64,000 bases of DNA from Undaria pinnatifida (GCA_012845835.1 JABAKD010000016.1:24418553-24482552), one strand, 5' to 3'. Positions 25,501 to 37,340 are shown, counted from the stretch's first letter. Numbers and translations are program-made. The notes: generated by a model from the sequence alone, not told the origin.

Positions 25501-26739
25501 GACTTGATCCCTTGGGGCCAGGTGCGGTGGAGATAGCCACCTGGAGTCAGCTTCGTATCTTATTGGTATACTCCACTCGTACATACCAGGTGCGGCACCT
25601 CCGTACGTATGATAGTGCTGCTCTGCTACGCTGTGCAGCTAAGCTAGCTGTAAGTACTAGGTATTATTACTCGGTATTAATAGTGCGAGTACAGGTACCG
25701 GTGCTATGATGCTACAGCAGTGCATACTGGTATGTACCAGGTATAGTCAGCGCCCGCCGCGCTCGATCGAGGAAACAGATAGAACAAAGTGTACAGCGGA
25801 CGGAGGGCAGAGGATGCTCGCGATTGGTGTATCGTGCGACTTGCGAATGCCAAGTGCAGGAAAACCAGGCCGGGCCTTCTCGTGATGTTTTGTGCAGAAG
25901 AAGGCAGAAGCAAGTTCGAACGTAAAAGTCATGAGTAAAAAGTCTACGAGTAAGATGTTGGGAAAGGAAATGGGCAAATGGTTGGCGGAAGATACCACTG
26001 CATCATGGTGCGATCATTCGACTTCATATTAGGTGCTACTGCTGAAGGATATGCGATTTGTATCGGAACGGCATCTACACTACATTGTCGGAGGGCAAAA
26101 AAAATAACAATAATTTCCAGAGCGACTCATATTTGGCGAGTACATTGTATCGACTTTGACATTTTATACTTGCAAAAAATATTTTTACAACGGAGATTTG
26201 TGCCGAAGAAGCTGTCTCGCTCCAGCGCCTAATCGGGCCTCCCCTTACAAGCTTATAAGGTGGTTATATGATATAAATACGTGTAGAGTAGCCCAACTCG
26301 CTAACCATAAGGCAGCATCCCACCATACCCAACAAAGCACTTCCTTGCAATATACCCATCAGCTCGTCGCTCGTCGCTCGTCGAATTCTACTGCAATTGT
26401 TGTGCCCTCATCAACCTCAACTCCACCATGGGCCTAGAGCGAGTCCGACCTTCTTCAGACCCATCTCACCGAAATTCCCGCAGCTCCACACAGCGCTCCT
26501 ACCACCATTGCCGATCCCAACAGGAGCGAGATTGAGCCCAGCATTTTTCCTTCTCCCTCCATCCCGATGCGGGAGAGGTGCACCCAGAACAGCTCGCCGA
26601 AACACAAGAACGCTACCCCGCCGATCCCGCGAAACAAGGTCAGCGGAACAAACGTCGGAGAAGATGCATCGGAACGGAAACTGTTGTCTTGGCGAACCCG
26701 TTTCGCCCACGAGCGCCGGAGCGCAGTATTGTGGCGCAT
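22545..26739 (-). CDS. probable small multi-pass membrane protein, 2 exons, about 210 aa
   Basis: Exon 1 is 26739-26470 (ATG, then donor TCG|GTGAGA) and exon 2 is 22907-22545 (acceptor TTTTTTTTCACAG, stop TAA or TAG class at the end). The junction is phase 0 on both sides. Exon 1 encodes two hydrophobic segments, one around LFRGIGGVAFLCFGELFWVH and one around ISLLLGSAMVVGALCGAAG, separated by a short charged loop. Exon 2 begins VLRMDLEHEQ, has a Pro/Gly/Asp-rich loop, then a third hydrophobic segment YDAFLFLALAFTVLEALML followed by a basic patch (RLGRRRLAAAAVRRR) and an acidic tail. I do not recognise the family. The true start could be further upstream. The 3.56-kb intron contains a MITE at 24454-25192. 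Antisense frames over exon 1 are also open, which lowers confidence. Confidence 0.45.
23441..23472 (+). repeat. (CTGT)n microsatellite
   Basis: About eight CTGT units with one C-for-T change lie within a long pyrimidine-rich stretch (about 23440-23740). Confidence 0.9.
24454..25192. mobile_element. non-autonomous PIF/Harbinger-type MITE, 739 bp
   Basis: The left end reads GGCCATTTCTTATGCAGTCG and the right end, on the other strand, GACCATTTCTTATGCAGTCG. The inverted match continues imperfectly for about 55 bp. The element is flanked on both sides by TTA (24451-24453 and 25193-25195), the 3-bp target duplication typical of PIF/Harbinger elements. Just inside each end is a hairpin-forming motif CAGTCGAAAA, then GGCC, then TTTTCGACTG; further CAGTCGAAAA/TTTTCGACTG copies cluster near the right end. 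There is no transposase frame. A broken Harbinger transposase lies at 7501-9935, but I cannot show that it served this element. Confidence 0.85.
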
Positions 26740-27765
26740 AAGGCACCGGTCGCTGTCCGAGAATGATGTCCAACGCCTGTTGTTCCTACCGTGCGAGGTG
26801 GTGTACTTCGCCTCGGGAGGTAATAAGCCGGTACAGCAGTGAGTGAACCTTCAAGTTAAATCGGGAATTCACGGCTTATGGAAGGCCTGTGGGACAGGCG
26901 TATATTTTTATGTGTCCCCTTCGGAACACCAGATTTGCCTGCCGGATGTCTAGGTGTGGTCGTGGAGTAGAACAAACACCCTTGGAATAAAACACAATGA
27001 AACAGAAGGATCAGCCAACAGTACTAGCACTGCTGTTGGTGACTTTACGCTGGGTGTATGATAGCACCCATGTGTGATCTCGCGGTGTGATCTCGCCGTG
27101 TTTCATAGTCCGTCTCAGTCTGCGACAAGGAGTGCCGCCCAACCCCGGGTCCCGCGCTAATTTTTCTTGTGGAACTCCTTTTTAGCCTTTCAGCCGATCA
27201 TCGACTGCATCAATCAAACCCTTTGGACTGCGCCGCAGCATAGCAACAGCAGGGCAGCGAACAGCTTTCCGTTAGGATACACATCAAATTGCAATGGGAA
27301 ACACGGACGACGATGAATCGAATCAAATGCTCCAGGTATGGCTGGCACATTTGCAGGGTCACGTTATGAGAAGAGTTTGACGTGCCAAAGGGCTTGTGGT
27401 TGCACGATCTTTCCACGATCTACTGCTGTTACCAGCGGGGTGTTACATGCATCGTCTTTCGTTTGAGAAGCGTACCTCATTGCTTCGAGGGTTACGGTCG
27501 TTAGCATGCACCCGTGGTACCGGTGAGCCGCAACCCAAAACCTTGAGTTACTGCTGTACCGGGTAGCTCTACAGCTGGTATATATTTGAGCGAGCAAGCC
27601 CGCAGTTTATTGGTGCCAGCAAACACCTTTAGTCGCATCATGCGTCCACACTGCTGCAACCACGGCTAGCTTATACCAGGTACAAGGTTCCCCTCCGGGA
27701 TGTGCCTAAGGGAGTGGCGCCAGCGCGAAAGGAAAGCAACGTTGCATTTGACGAACACTATTGTA

Positions 27766-30346
27766 TCATGGCGCTTTGCATTTAACCGTGTTGTGGTACT
27801 GGAGTGAGTTGTAGTGCTGGGTGATGGAGTCGTACAGAACGTCGCACGAGTTTTGCTCGGAGTGTGTGCTCGGATAATTTGCGCCAGCAAATGTGACATT
27901 GATGATGTTGAATAGATGATTGGCGGCGGTGATTTCAGTATGTGTGGCGTAAGCATATGCGTTGGACATGCGGTTGAGGTAGTGACCGACTGAGGTATAG
28001 AGCGTGTCGGGTTGACCAAGGGTAGCGACAGACTCGCTTTGGATTCCGCCTGAAATGATGTCGTTGAATGACATATCGAATGAGGGGATTGGGTCGTACA
28101 GGTGATCACGAATATGTTGTAGTATTTGCTGTCGTGTAATGAAGTGTGAGTCAGGGTCCCGATGCACTTTTTCGGGCTATGCAACGAAATAAGCAAACGC
28201 CATCTCCTATCTCATTAGCGATGGTCCACTTGTTGCTGTTGCCGTCGCTACTGCTTTCGCTGTTGTCGCTGTTGTTGTCACTATCATTGTCCTTGTCGCT
28301 ACTGCTGTCGCTGTCGGTGTCGGTGTTGCTATTATTTGACTTTCCATTCCCTGAGGAATTAACATTCAAATCCAGGGGTTCTCTTCCTGTAGCAGCCAAA
28401 ATTAATTCCCGAAAGACGACGTTGGCAACGTGGGGAACGTTGTCTATGAGCCTGTTTGTTTTTACGAGACACAGGATGTTTTCTCGTGAAGTGGTGCGGC
28501 TGAGAGCGACGTATAATTGCCCATGCGTGAATACATCATCTCTTAGATCAAGGCCGACTTCCTGTAGCGTTTGCCCTTGTGACTTGTTGATTGTCATGTC
28601 GTAGCTTAAATGAAGACGAAATTGATGACGATGGAAGGTAATTCCTTTGTGGCCTACTTGAGTTTCGAAACAGATGATGGGTATTTTTCCAATAGGATAT
28701 CCTTCAGCGATAGCTTTGACATCAACGACTTTCGCAGACAGACCTCGAACCACTCCCTTTTTGCCGTTAACGAGACCACTGTCAAAGTTAATGATCCTGA
28801 TGAACGTTATCAAAGCTCCTATCTTAAGTTGCAAGTAATGTGGAGGTGTGCCTGGTACATTAACTGTGTTCAAGTATTCGACAGACCCGACCTCTGGCAT
28901 GTTTTCTGAGCCGTCGGTGACGAGGCGGTCCGAACTCTTCTCGTGCTGCGCATCTCCAGGCAACATGTCCAGAACGTATTCATTGATTTGGTCGATGCAG
29001 TCATTGGTTGGTGCTAATATGCCGCGGTCATCGAACGTGTTGTGATTTACTTGCAAAATATCAGGATAAACGGCTTGAACGAGGTCTTCGAAGTTAGTGG
29101 TTCCATTGATTTGGCACACGTGTTCGGAGCCGGCGGAGTCCTTCGATGTGTGCTTGAGAGGTATAACTGCACTCCCGTCGGAAAGGGTTACTGGTTCGAT
29201 GTCGCCTTCACCCACTGCTAGCACTATTTTTAGCGTAGGGAATGTGTCCTCGGTCTCTCATTGATTTCGTGAGACGAGAACGCTGAACATGTTTCCAGAG
29301 GTGCGAGGATAAAAAGGCTTCATCGACAACGTCACTTGCGGTACCAAATTTTACAACTGGGCCACACTGGCGCCAATCTCCCGCAAAGACAATGGTTTTC
29401 CCGCCGAAATGAGGATCATTGTTCACGAGGTCCCGTAGTGTTGAATCTAAAGCTTCAGAAGCATATTTGCTTGACATTGGGCATTCGTCCCATATTTATA
29501 ATCCTGCTTGTTTGAGGACATGAGCTCTTTGAGACTCTGCTTCGATATTACACACGTGCTACCACTAACAGCGCTTGGACCGAAGGGAAGTTTAGCAGTT
29601 GAATGTGCGGTGAGACCGCCCGGGAGAATCAACGCGGCTATTCCAGTAGACGCCGTGAATAAAACGAGTGTCCCACGAGCTCTGAGAGATGCAGCAATAG
29701 TACTTTCGGTAAATGTCTTGCCAGTTCCAACAGGTGCATCGATCATGTATACGCCTCCTTATTGTTGTATGACGCTGGATGTGATTGCGTCAAACACGGT
29801 TTTCTGTTATTTTGTAACTTGGGGGATAAGTTGATGGGCTAACCCTTGAAGTTCTTGCCGGTCAAAAGCTCCGAGCAAGCGGTCGTACTCAGTGTTTTCG
29901 TGGTGTACTTTGGGCAAAACATGCTTGTCCGTGGATCTGCCCTGTTTGTGAAGCATAAGGTCAATGGATTTTAGAGCGGCGTTGACGGCAGCAGATTGTG
30001 CAAGGTTCGAGACGAAGTCTGCCGCGAGATCATCTTGGAAAATCTCCCATAGCGCGCAGGCAGGTGCACCATGCAAAATGAGTGTTGTGAATAGTTGTCG
30101 TTATTGTTTAGCGGTCAAAAAAACGATGCCTTCTTGTAGACATATCGTGTACTCAACACCATGAACTAGGCCGATAGCTCTGGCGGCATCTTCGAGTGTT
30201 TCCTGTAGAAGGCCGTTGGCTGTTCGGATACGAATCCAGCTGGTTGTGTGTTCATGGAGTAAAAGGACTCGTAGGTACCATATGTCTCCTTGGTCAGGGC
30301 TCATGTGTTGAAGACGAGCCACGATTGGCTTGCTTAGGAGGTACAC
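27766..30346 (-). pseudogene. Helitron PIF1-like helicase plus OTU domain, broken
   Basis: Helicase motifs occur in order: Walker A as DAPVGTGKTF (about 29740), TASTGIAALILPGG, a Walker B-like IWDECPM after a frameshift and stop near 29500, VFAGDWRQCGPV (about 29385), then KSQGQTLQEVGLDLRDDVF and HGQLYVALSRTTS (about 28575-28480). A premature TAA sits at about 30101-30103 and another shift near 29250. After an Asp/Ser-rich linker, the OTU domain starts with GDGVCLFRCIA (its catalytic Asp and Cys) and is knocked out of frame at the T run 28168-28172. The next frame (28167-27766) finishes the domain down to HYNSL. OTU domains are deubiquitinase-like cysteine proteases. Confidence 0.85.
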
Positions 30347-30727
30347 AAAATTAAGGTATTGATCGCGCCGATGGGTCGTGGACGAGCAGTTGTCGTTGGA
30401 GGTTCCGTCGTCGTCGGAGTCGTCATAGCATGGGCGAGATCGCTTTAATGTGCGTTCTTTCGGCTGGGTAATGTGTTGCTCATAGTGTTGCAGGTATGTT
30501 AAGTCATTGGATTGGTCGAAAAGGTCGTCCGAAGTACTTCAACAAGTTTGATACGGAGGATGTGGCTAGGCGATCGTTGTTTTTCCGCGGAGTCTGCTTC
30601 ATCGAGGACAACTGGCTGCTCTCCTTCAGGTGCACAAATAGAAGAACCACAGCTGGTACGCGTTCTTGCGACCTGAACCCAAAAATTTACGCAGAGCTTG
30701 AAATGTAGCGTACGCTGCGATATGTTT

Positions 30728-32648
30728 CTATTTGATGCCGTTGTACATGATTTTTGCTCGAGTAGAATCAGCCGGCTTATATACGTATTTGTATAAGTAC
30801 GCGATGATAGCTTTACCTGTGACCATGTCGATGCAAATATGGCAATCGCATTTCATAATCAAGTACGGGTTGTAAGGCACTATGTCGCGGTTGTCTATGG
30901 TGGCCTCCGTGGTCTGGTTTTGGCCGTTCATGCATTTGATAGCGGCGCTGTCGTTGTTGCCTAGGCGTCGGTATTCAGCTCGTCCCGATTTTTCGTTGAG
31001 AGCGAGGCTACTGCGGAAAGGCTGGGGATAGTGCATTTTGCAATATTTTCTCTTAGTTTTGGGATCTGTTTTCAGGCAGGGTGCAGAAGGGTTGAACGTA
31101 CCACATTTTTTATGAACCATGTACTGGAGGACTTTTTGCGCAGCTCGCCGTTTGCAATGCTAGCATCTGGAAGATTTGTCCATATCCATTTGTCACCCTC
31201 TTCTAATTGCTCGGGGCTTGGTCCTTCGATTTTTGTGATAACGTGGGCATGAACACAATCTCGTCCCTGGTACTCAATGACGTAAAGCATGTCATGCATT
31301 TTCCCAAAGAGGTCGCTTTAGGCCAAAAGGGACCTGAGCTTCATTTTGAAGACACGGTTAACTAAATCTGGGCGATTCTTTCCTGTCTGGCCTTTGTGTA
31401 AGTTTTCCACTATCTCCGGCCATTTTTGGGTTTGCTGTGAACGTTACCATTAAATGCGGCTTTCCCATGCGTGTGACCACGGCCAGTGCATCCGACTGCT
31501 TTCTTTTGCGATTTGCTGGGGCGCCATGAAAGCTGACTTGAAGGCGTTCTTCCGACCGTAGCCTCTGGGGGAGCCTGGTTGATTGCGTTGAGTGTGGTGA
31601 GACGTTTGTTTGGAAGTTGCTTCTCGCAATATGAAAGAACAATGTCATCTTGCCTAGCATTAGTGTCACAGGCATCTTCCTGAGCAAGTGTTGAAATATT
31701 TTGGAAAGCGGGCTCGCAAAGGAGCCGTTGCCGACAGTATTGAAAAATCTCAACTGATTTTCCAGTGGTAAAGAGTGTGCGGGATTTCCTGTTGTCACCA
31801 TGCCATCCTGGGCTCCAACCTGGCTTGCCAAAATAAAGTAAAAGTGGAAGTTGAAGAGGTTCATACAAAACCGACCAGATCGGCACGAACCGTGGCTTTT
31901 GACATTCGTCATTTGGACCGCTGCGGGAAAATGTGTAGACGTGTCTTTGGCGAGGTGTGCGTTCGTCGTCTTTGTATAATAGAGCCGCAATTTCCGTGCG
32001 AGCGGTGGGCGTGACACGAGCAGTTTCCTCGAACGATATACAAAGCTTGTGGTGCTCGCTTTGGTCGATTTCATGGAGCAGTGTATGGTATAGTTTGACC
32101 CATTTATTATCCTGTTTTATGCGATTGCTCAAGTAGGTGAGATTGTCAGCATCTAGTTACAGGCGTTTGGCGTTTGTTTCAATCTCATTGTCATAAATGT
32201 ACATTCGGGCTTGGTTATTTGCAACGATGCCTCCGTGTGTCTCGCGAAAAATATACATTACACGGTGATACGGTTTGCCGTGGAGCTTGAGCATGCTAGG
32301 GTAAGAGGGTTGTGTCCAAGTGGGCAAAGGCTATGCTCCAAGAGCTGCCATAGCAAACATGCCATTATAAGAGCGTTGGCTCTTGAGGAAACTAGGCGCG
32401 CTAAAAATTTCCTTAATATCTGGCGGAAAATGAAGGAGTGGGTGCACGACATACTTGCCTTTGGACCAACAGTTTTTGTTCTCTTCTCTCCATTTCAGGG
32501 CACTGCAAAACTTGCACTTGGTATTGAGTAGGTTGTTCAAGTTTAAGTACCTATTTATAATACAACGTGGATCTGGCAACACGACAGAAATGTCACCGAA
32601 CGGAAGGACTCCAAGACGTTGCGATGCTGATGATTGAGCAGTGCTCAT
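30728..32648 (-). pseudogene. Helitron Rep (HUH endonuclease) part, broken
   Basis: The first segment (32648-32331) has CKFCSALKWREE and CWSKGKYVVHPLLHFPP, then RSYNGMFAMAALGA. A second segment (about 32290-32165) carries HGKPYHRVMYIF and ARMYIYDNEIETNAKRL before a stop. The third (from 32132) includes PIWSVLYEPLQLPLLLYFG. Rep motif 1 is PHLMVTFTANP at about 31470-31430. The HUH motif appears as GRDCVHAHVI at about 31265-31236. The tyrosine motif region is AYLYKYVYKPAD at about 30801-30766. At least four stops or frameshifts separate these pieces, so no Rep protein can be made from this copy. Confidence 0.85.
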
Positions 32649-32915
32649 TAATTAAAGCCTCCTATTAATTAAGGCCTCTTTTGTTGAAGAAAACTTCTTC
32701 AACCAAACGTCCCCTCAAGAGTCTGTAGTCTGACGTACGGCAATTCCTTATCCTTTCTATTTTATGTGGACGTGCTTGTCGCGTACTCGATCAACCCCCT
32801 CTATGCTCTGTAGAGTTTAGTCTCGCGTACCTACTTCCACAACGCTGAATGTTCTAAGCAATGTGTCGTATGTTCGATGTTCAATGTTCTAAGTAAAACA
32901 ACGTAGCCTAGAAGG

Positions 32916-33185
32916 CTACAAAAGGTCCAGTTGCTCGCCCCTGGCGAGGCACTCGCGGGGGCGCTTCACGGGTGTGGAGCTGCGGGTCGCGTTCCTCGAT
33001 TTCTCCTCACTGTTTGCGGCGGCGCGCTCATCGGCTTCGAGAGTGGTAGTCTTTACCATCTCCCGGCGACGCCTCCGCGCACACCCCACGTGCCAGGGCT
33101 TGATCGAGGAAGCCACCAGGTGGTTGCCGGCGGCGATCAGCGTGTCGTCCCCCTTGCGGAGGCAGTCGTAGCAGCGTTTTCCGAC
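32916..33185 (-). CDS. orphan terminal exon with C2HC-like zinc-binding pattern
   Basis: The acceptor is strong (TACGTGTTGTTACAG) and the exon is open in phase 0 to a stop at 32916, giving 89 residues. It begins VGKRCYDCLRKGDDTLIAAG and includes KPWHVGCARRRRREM. The CxxC, then HxxC spacing suggests a zinc-binding fold like that of LIM or PARP-type fingers. The rest is basic and hydrophilic (NATRSSTPVKRPRE), consistent with a nuclear protein. I could not find the upstream exons on the minus strand between 33.2 and 37 kb. It may be the end of a real gene with distant exons, or an isolated relic next to the Helitron. Confidence 0.45.
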   Translation of the reverse strand, partial: VGKRCYDCLRKGDDTLIAAGNHLVASSIKPWHVGCARRRRREMVKTTTLEADERAAANSEEKSRNATRSSTPVKRPRECLARGEQLDLL

Positions 33186-33787
33186 CTGTAACAACACGTA
33201 GTAATAGAGGAGGAAGACGGTCGAAGGCAAATATATAAGTGTGAAGTGGAACTCCTTGAAAAAGCAAACTGGACCGAACGGCACGGTGTGATTTTACATT
33301 TTTTGTTTGTTTTTTTATGAAGCTATAATGCGTGCGCGGCGTGTACAATGTAAATGTATGTTAATAATAGGCCAAAGCGTGAAAATCAAGGGCTGGACAC
33401 TGGCACAGTATGTGCTGGCAGTAGTAATCTACTGCTTGACCCGGCCAGTATATTCGCCAGTAGTTTTTTTCTCATGTATGTCCAAGAAACACGCCATATT
33501 ATAGTACGGAAACCCACCAATGCGTTTCGGATGGAGAGAGGAGAAAGGAGATGTAATATACTGCTGCAATCCGGTACCGGTATACTGATTGATTTTGACG
33601 ACAGTATGCAAAATCAAATCCATGGTCACAGGACAGGCTCCATCTGATAATCAGTAAATAATGTTGACTGACACCACAGGCAACACTATGGGTAACGCGG
33701 CGTCAACCATCGTAATATCATACGATATCGGGGAATGCAATCTCTATGCAAAGATCCTGTTTTGTTTTATTCAATTATCAGCCGGTC

Positions 33788-33860
33788 ACCCCGGTGGTCT
33801 AGTGGTTTTACCCTCGAATACTACTAACGTTTGTTTGTCCTTGAGTTCGATTCCCACCAT
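33788..33860 (+). repeat. tRNA-derived SINE head or decayed tRNA
   Basis: GGTGGTCTAGTGGTTTTA fits a polymerase III A box and GAGTTCGATTCCCACC fits a B box. The presumed T stem has two mismatches and the acceptor stem does not pair, so this is not a working tRNA. About 190 bp downstream is GCGGGAAGAA, then CGCGATAAAAATGAAGGC, which is also found after the tRNA-like sequence at 45.1 kb. Confidence 0.5.
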
Positions 33861-33869
33861 GATTCAATA

Positions 33870-35500
33870 TTGCTTTATTTGCAAAAATGCGAAACATGAA
33901 GGGGATCAACTGCTGAGAGCGCCTAGCAGCATGGGTAGGTACGATTCGACGCGATGCGGGAAGAAAATGTTGACTTCTCGCGATAAAAATGAAGGCGTTA
34001 TTATACCGTAGTGGGGAGGGGGGAGAAGGGCCCGTTATGTGACCCCGGGTCTGAGTTATTACTGGGAGGGAGCGCGAAGGTGGTGCGAGGATAATAAATG
34101 GGATAAAGGAAAAAAAACTGTTGCAAAGGTATAATATTACTACCACACACAGCACCCTTATCCTTTTCCGTTTTTTTTTTTTCTTGTATGTGTCTATTTT
34201 TTCTCTCTAGGCAAAAAATATTACAGATTACTTTGTTTTGGTGCAGTAGTAGTACATCCTGAAAGAAGATACTAGATTGTCTGCACCAATATTTTTTCTG
34301 AAGTTGGACTTTCAGTCGGAAATGAACAATAGTAAATGTCGACCTTTTCTGCTATGCGCCTAGTCCGAAACGAAAAAATACTACCACCGGCAAATTATAA
34401 TTTAGTATCTACGTCAAAAGTTCGAACGGCACTGTCAGCAGTCATGGTAGAGAAACTCTGGATATTATTTATTGAGGGGACGCGTCCGATATCGACAACG
34501 TGACAGCACCCGCGAAGCAAAGACAGCAGATACACATGTGCCGCCTTCCCGAGTAAAAACAGAGAAGAAGCGCTACGCCAACCTCCCGTACGAGCAAGGC
34601 CACCTCCGCATCTATCTTAGACAACGCCGCTACAACGAGAGATCGCTCCCCTCTTCTTCGTTTTCCTCCTCGCCCGTGACCACGCAGACCAATCAACGCG
34701 ACAGCCTTCAGGTAATAAACAAAGCTCTTCTTCCAAAACCTCGCCGGCTGACATGGCCCCATGTCGACGTTTGATGCAAACCGACTTTGCATCCTGTTGA
34801 CTTCGAACCTCCATTGCCACGGGGACAGCGGTGCAGTCTCTTCATTGATGCCAAGCCCTCTTCCGTTTCGCCTAGAGGCGAAGCAGGTCCTCAATACTCT
34901 TTTCGGTATTTTTGTTTGATATACGCCAACTCTTACTTGACGGCGCATTTAACAACAGTGTTTCGCCTATCCTTGGCTTCTTTGTTGTTTATGACGTTTT
35001 TCTTCTTTCAAATTATGACCTTCATAATCTCATGTTCGTATTAAACTTTTGGTATTGCTTTAAAGTCCAATGAATGTCAAATCGGACAGCTACACCTTAA
35101 CTTGTCGAAGTGCTGCCCTGCCCTACCCGAAGCATGGGCGCCGGCGAAAATGCCGGTGCCCATGCGGAGCCCTTGTATATTATATAGGCTCTACCGGCAC
35201 ACAGCAAGGCACGGCGGTGCCGAACCAGAGGTAGAAATACCTGCAGTAAGAGTCCACACCGACGTGTCTAGGCATGTACTGGTGAACGCTGGCCTTACAC
35301 CCTTTGTGGTCTTCCCCATAGAATATCGTCGTCCATCGTTGTGTCTTGTAACGCTCCATTCTCCGCACAGACCGTTGCTCTTTGCATTACGCAGTGTATG
35401 CGGTGATCCGCGGTGATCCGCATATTATATATGGAGTAATAAGTAGAGATATGTAGATTACAGCTGACAGTGTCGCGTCTTGTGGCTTATGACCCATATT
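33870..35500. other. intergenic, one weak exon candidate
   Basis: Most of this is AT-rich without coding bias. On the plus strand, 34536-34710 is open after a possible acceptor (GACAGCAG), has some coding look (VKTEKKRYANLPYEQGHLR) and ends at a donor-like CAG|GTAATA. The opposite strand is also open, so I do not call a gene. Confidence 0.3.
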
Positions 35501-35502
35501 TA

Positions 35503-35549
35503 ATGGTATGGTATGGTATGATATGGTATGGTATGGTATGGTATGGTAT
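35503..35549 (+). repeat. (TATGG)n microsatellite
   Basis: About nine TATGG units with one ATA interruption. It marks the left edge of a larger field of repeats upstream of the deacylase gene. Confidence 0.9.
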
Positions 35550-35639
35550 ACCGTATCCCACATCCATACCACATCCCAACCCCATACCATATTTCAGGCC
35601 GATGCCACATCTCTACGCAATATTCCAGGTTTAGGTTCT

Positions 35640-37340
35640 GTAGGGATTGTGGATTCCGGGTAAGGGTATGGGAGTCTTACACAACTTCCAGAAGTTTCGA
35701 GTACGGGTATGGAAGTGTTACAGAACTCACAGAAGTTCCGGGCGGGTACAAAACGTGCTGCACCCGTACCCCGGGTACTGTGGGACGGGTCGTAAAAAAC
35801 TCACAGAAATTCCGGGTACGGGTATGAAAGTCTTACAGAACATCCAGAAGTTCCGGGTACGGGTATGAAATTTTTACAGAACTTCCGGAAGTGGGAAGTG
35901 GGTATTGTGACACGGGCGTGCAGAATTTCCAGAAGTTCCGGGCAAATATGAAAATGCTGTACCCGTACCTCTGGTATTTGTGGCACTGGCGTACAGAACT
36001 TCCAGAAGTTCCGGGTACGAGTGTGAATATCTTACAGAAGTTCTGGGTACGGGTAAAAGCCCAGGTAAATGCACGCCCTTGGGGGAGGAGTTCGATTTGA
36101 AGCGGAGGTTTCCATCGAGCTTGCATGGCATGCTCTCACTGAGCCAACGTCCCCGAGGTAATCCGTCGTAGCGTTGAGAGCTATCGACAACCACCACCGA
36201 GGCGATAGTTCGCGAACCTCAACGAGTGCCGACCGGGCAACAGCCGCGCTCACGTCTAGTACTTCGGTTGTTCTGTAACACAGTAACACAGATCATGCCA
36301 TAGTATACCCCGGCTGTGGCGCCTCAAACAAAATAATGGCGGCCGCAAGCCCAATTTTTAATTTTTCCACTAGCTCGATAAGCCAAGCGCCACGGCAAAG
36401 AAGCGAAGCCACCGACAAGACAGAGAATAGCACAAGACTTCGCTGAGAGCGAGATCTGCATTATTCCAATTGGAAAAAACATTGACAGTACGCAATACGT
36501 GGTTTCCAGATAGAAGGGAAAAAATTGTATGTTTCCAAATCGAATCGAATTCAATTCGATTAATGAAACAATAACATTTTCGATTCAAAAGCGTCCTTCG
36601 TTAACACTTAATACGTGCCCTTGAGAAACGAAAAAAACATCAACAGGTCCTATTATTGTATAATACGTACTGCTGTTCGGTGTTCGGTTTTTGTGACTGA
36701 CAAAACGTAACATCCTAATGCATAATACACTTTTCGGACTAAACCTGAATGGATATAGAGCTTTCCGGGTATTGTAACAAAGGTATACCCGCACCCCGGG
36801 TATAGTGCCACAGTCTTACAGGAGTCACAGAAGTTCAGGGTAAGGATATGGGGATCTTACAGAACTTTCAGAAGTTCCGGGTTTTGTGGCACAAGCGTAC
36901 ATAACTCACAGAAGTTCCGAGCGGGTAAAAAACATGCTGTACCCGTACCCCGGGTATTGGGCCACGGGCGTACATAACTTCCAGAAGTTGCTGGTACGGG
37001 TATGAATATCGTACAAAACTTCCAGAAATTCCGGGTACGGGTATGCATACCCTACAGGACTTACAGAATTTCCGGGTACGGGTATGAACGTACAAAACTT
37101 CCAGAAGTTCCGGGTACGGGTATGCATACCCTACAGGACTTACAGAAGTTCCGGGTACGGGTATGAATGTCGTACAAAACTTCCAGAAGTTCCGGGTACG
37201 GGTATGCATACCGGTACCCTACAGGACTTACAGAAGTTCCGGGTACGGGTATGAATGTCGTACAAAACTTCCAGAAAGTTCCGGGTACGGGTATGCATAC
37301 CCTACAGGACTTACAGAAGTTCTTCGCAGGGTTCCCCCCG
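35640..37340 (+). repeat. minisatellite field, two blocks of about 40-bp units
   Basis: Blocks at about 35640-36060 and 36770-37340 are built from variants of ACTTCCAGAAGTTCCGGGTA followed by CGGGTATGAA or TACCCTACAGGACTTACAGA. About 20 or more units are present with variable spacing. In the right block a higher-order unit of about 80 bp repeats (37040-37320). A 700-bp segment without the motif separates the blocks. Frames through it are repeat artefacts. It ends about 260 bp before the ATG of the deacylase gene. Confidence 0.85.

Larger units (their letters stand above)
27766..32648 (-). mobile_element. decayed autonomous-type Helitron (RepHel with OTU domain)
   Basis: On the minus strand the order is: N-terminal cysteine-bearing region, HUH Rep endonuclease, PIF1-like helicase, then a C-terminal OTU domain. 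This is the RepHel layout of rolling-circle Helitrons; the OTU domain is typical of the Helitron2/Helentron branch. The reading frame is broken in many places by stops and frameshifts, detailed in the two pseudogene entries. I could not fix the element's ends: no convincing 5' TC or 3' CTRR with hairpin was identified. The AT-rich stretch at 32640-32700, with two near copies of TATTAATTAA(A/G)GCCTC, may mark the 5' side. Confidence 0.85.

Noticed and set aside
28146..28604. Leu/Ser-rich plus-strand frame that looks like a membrane segment
   Set aside because: It is the complement of the Asp/Ser linker between the helicase and OTU domain of the Helitron.
33788..33860. tRNA gene
   Set aside because: A and B boxes are present, but the T stem has mismatches and the acceptor ends do not pair. 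It is better explained as a SINE head or pseudogene.
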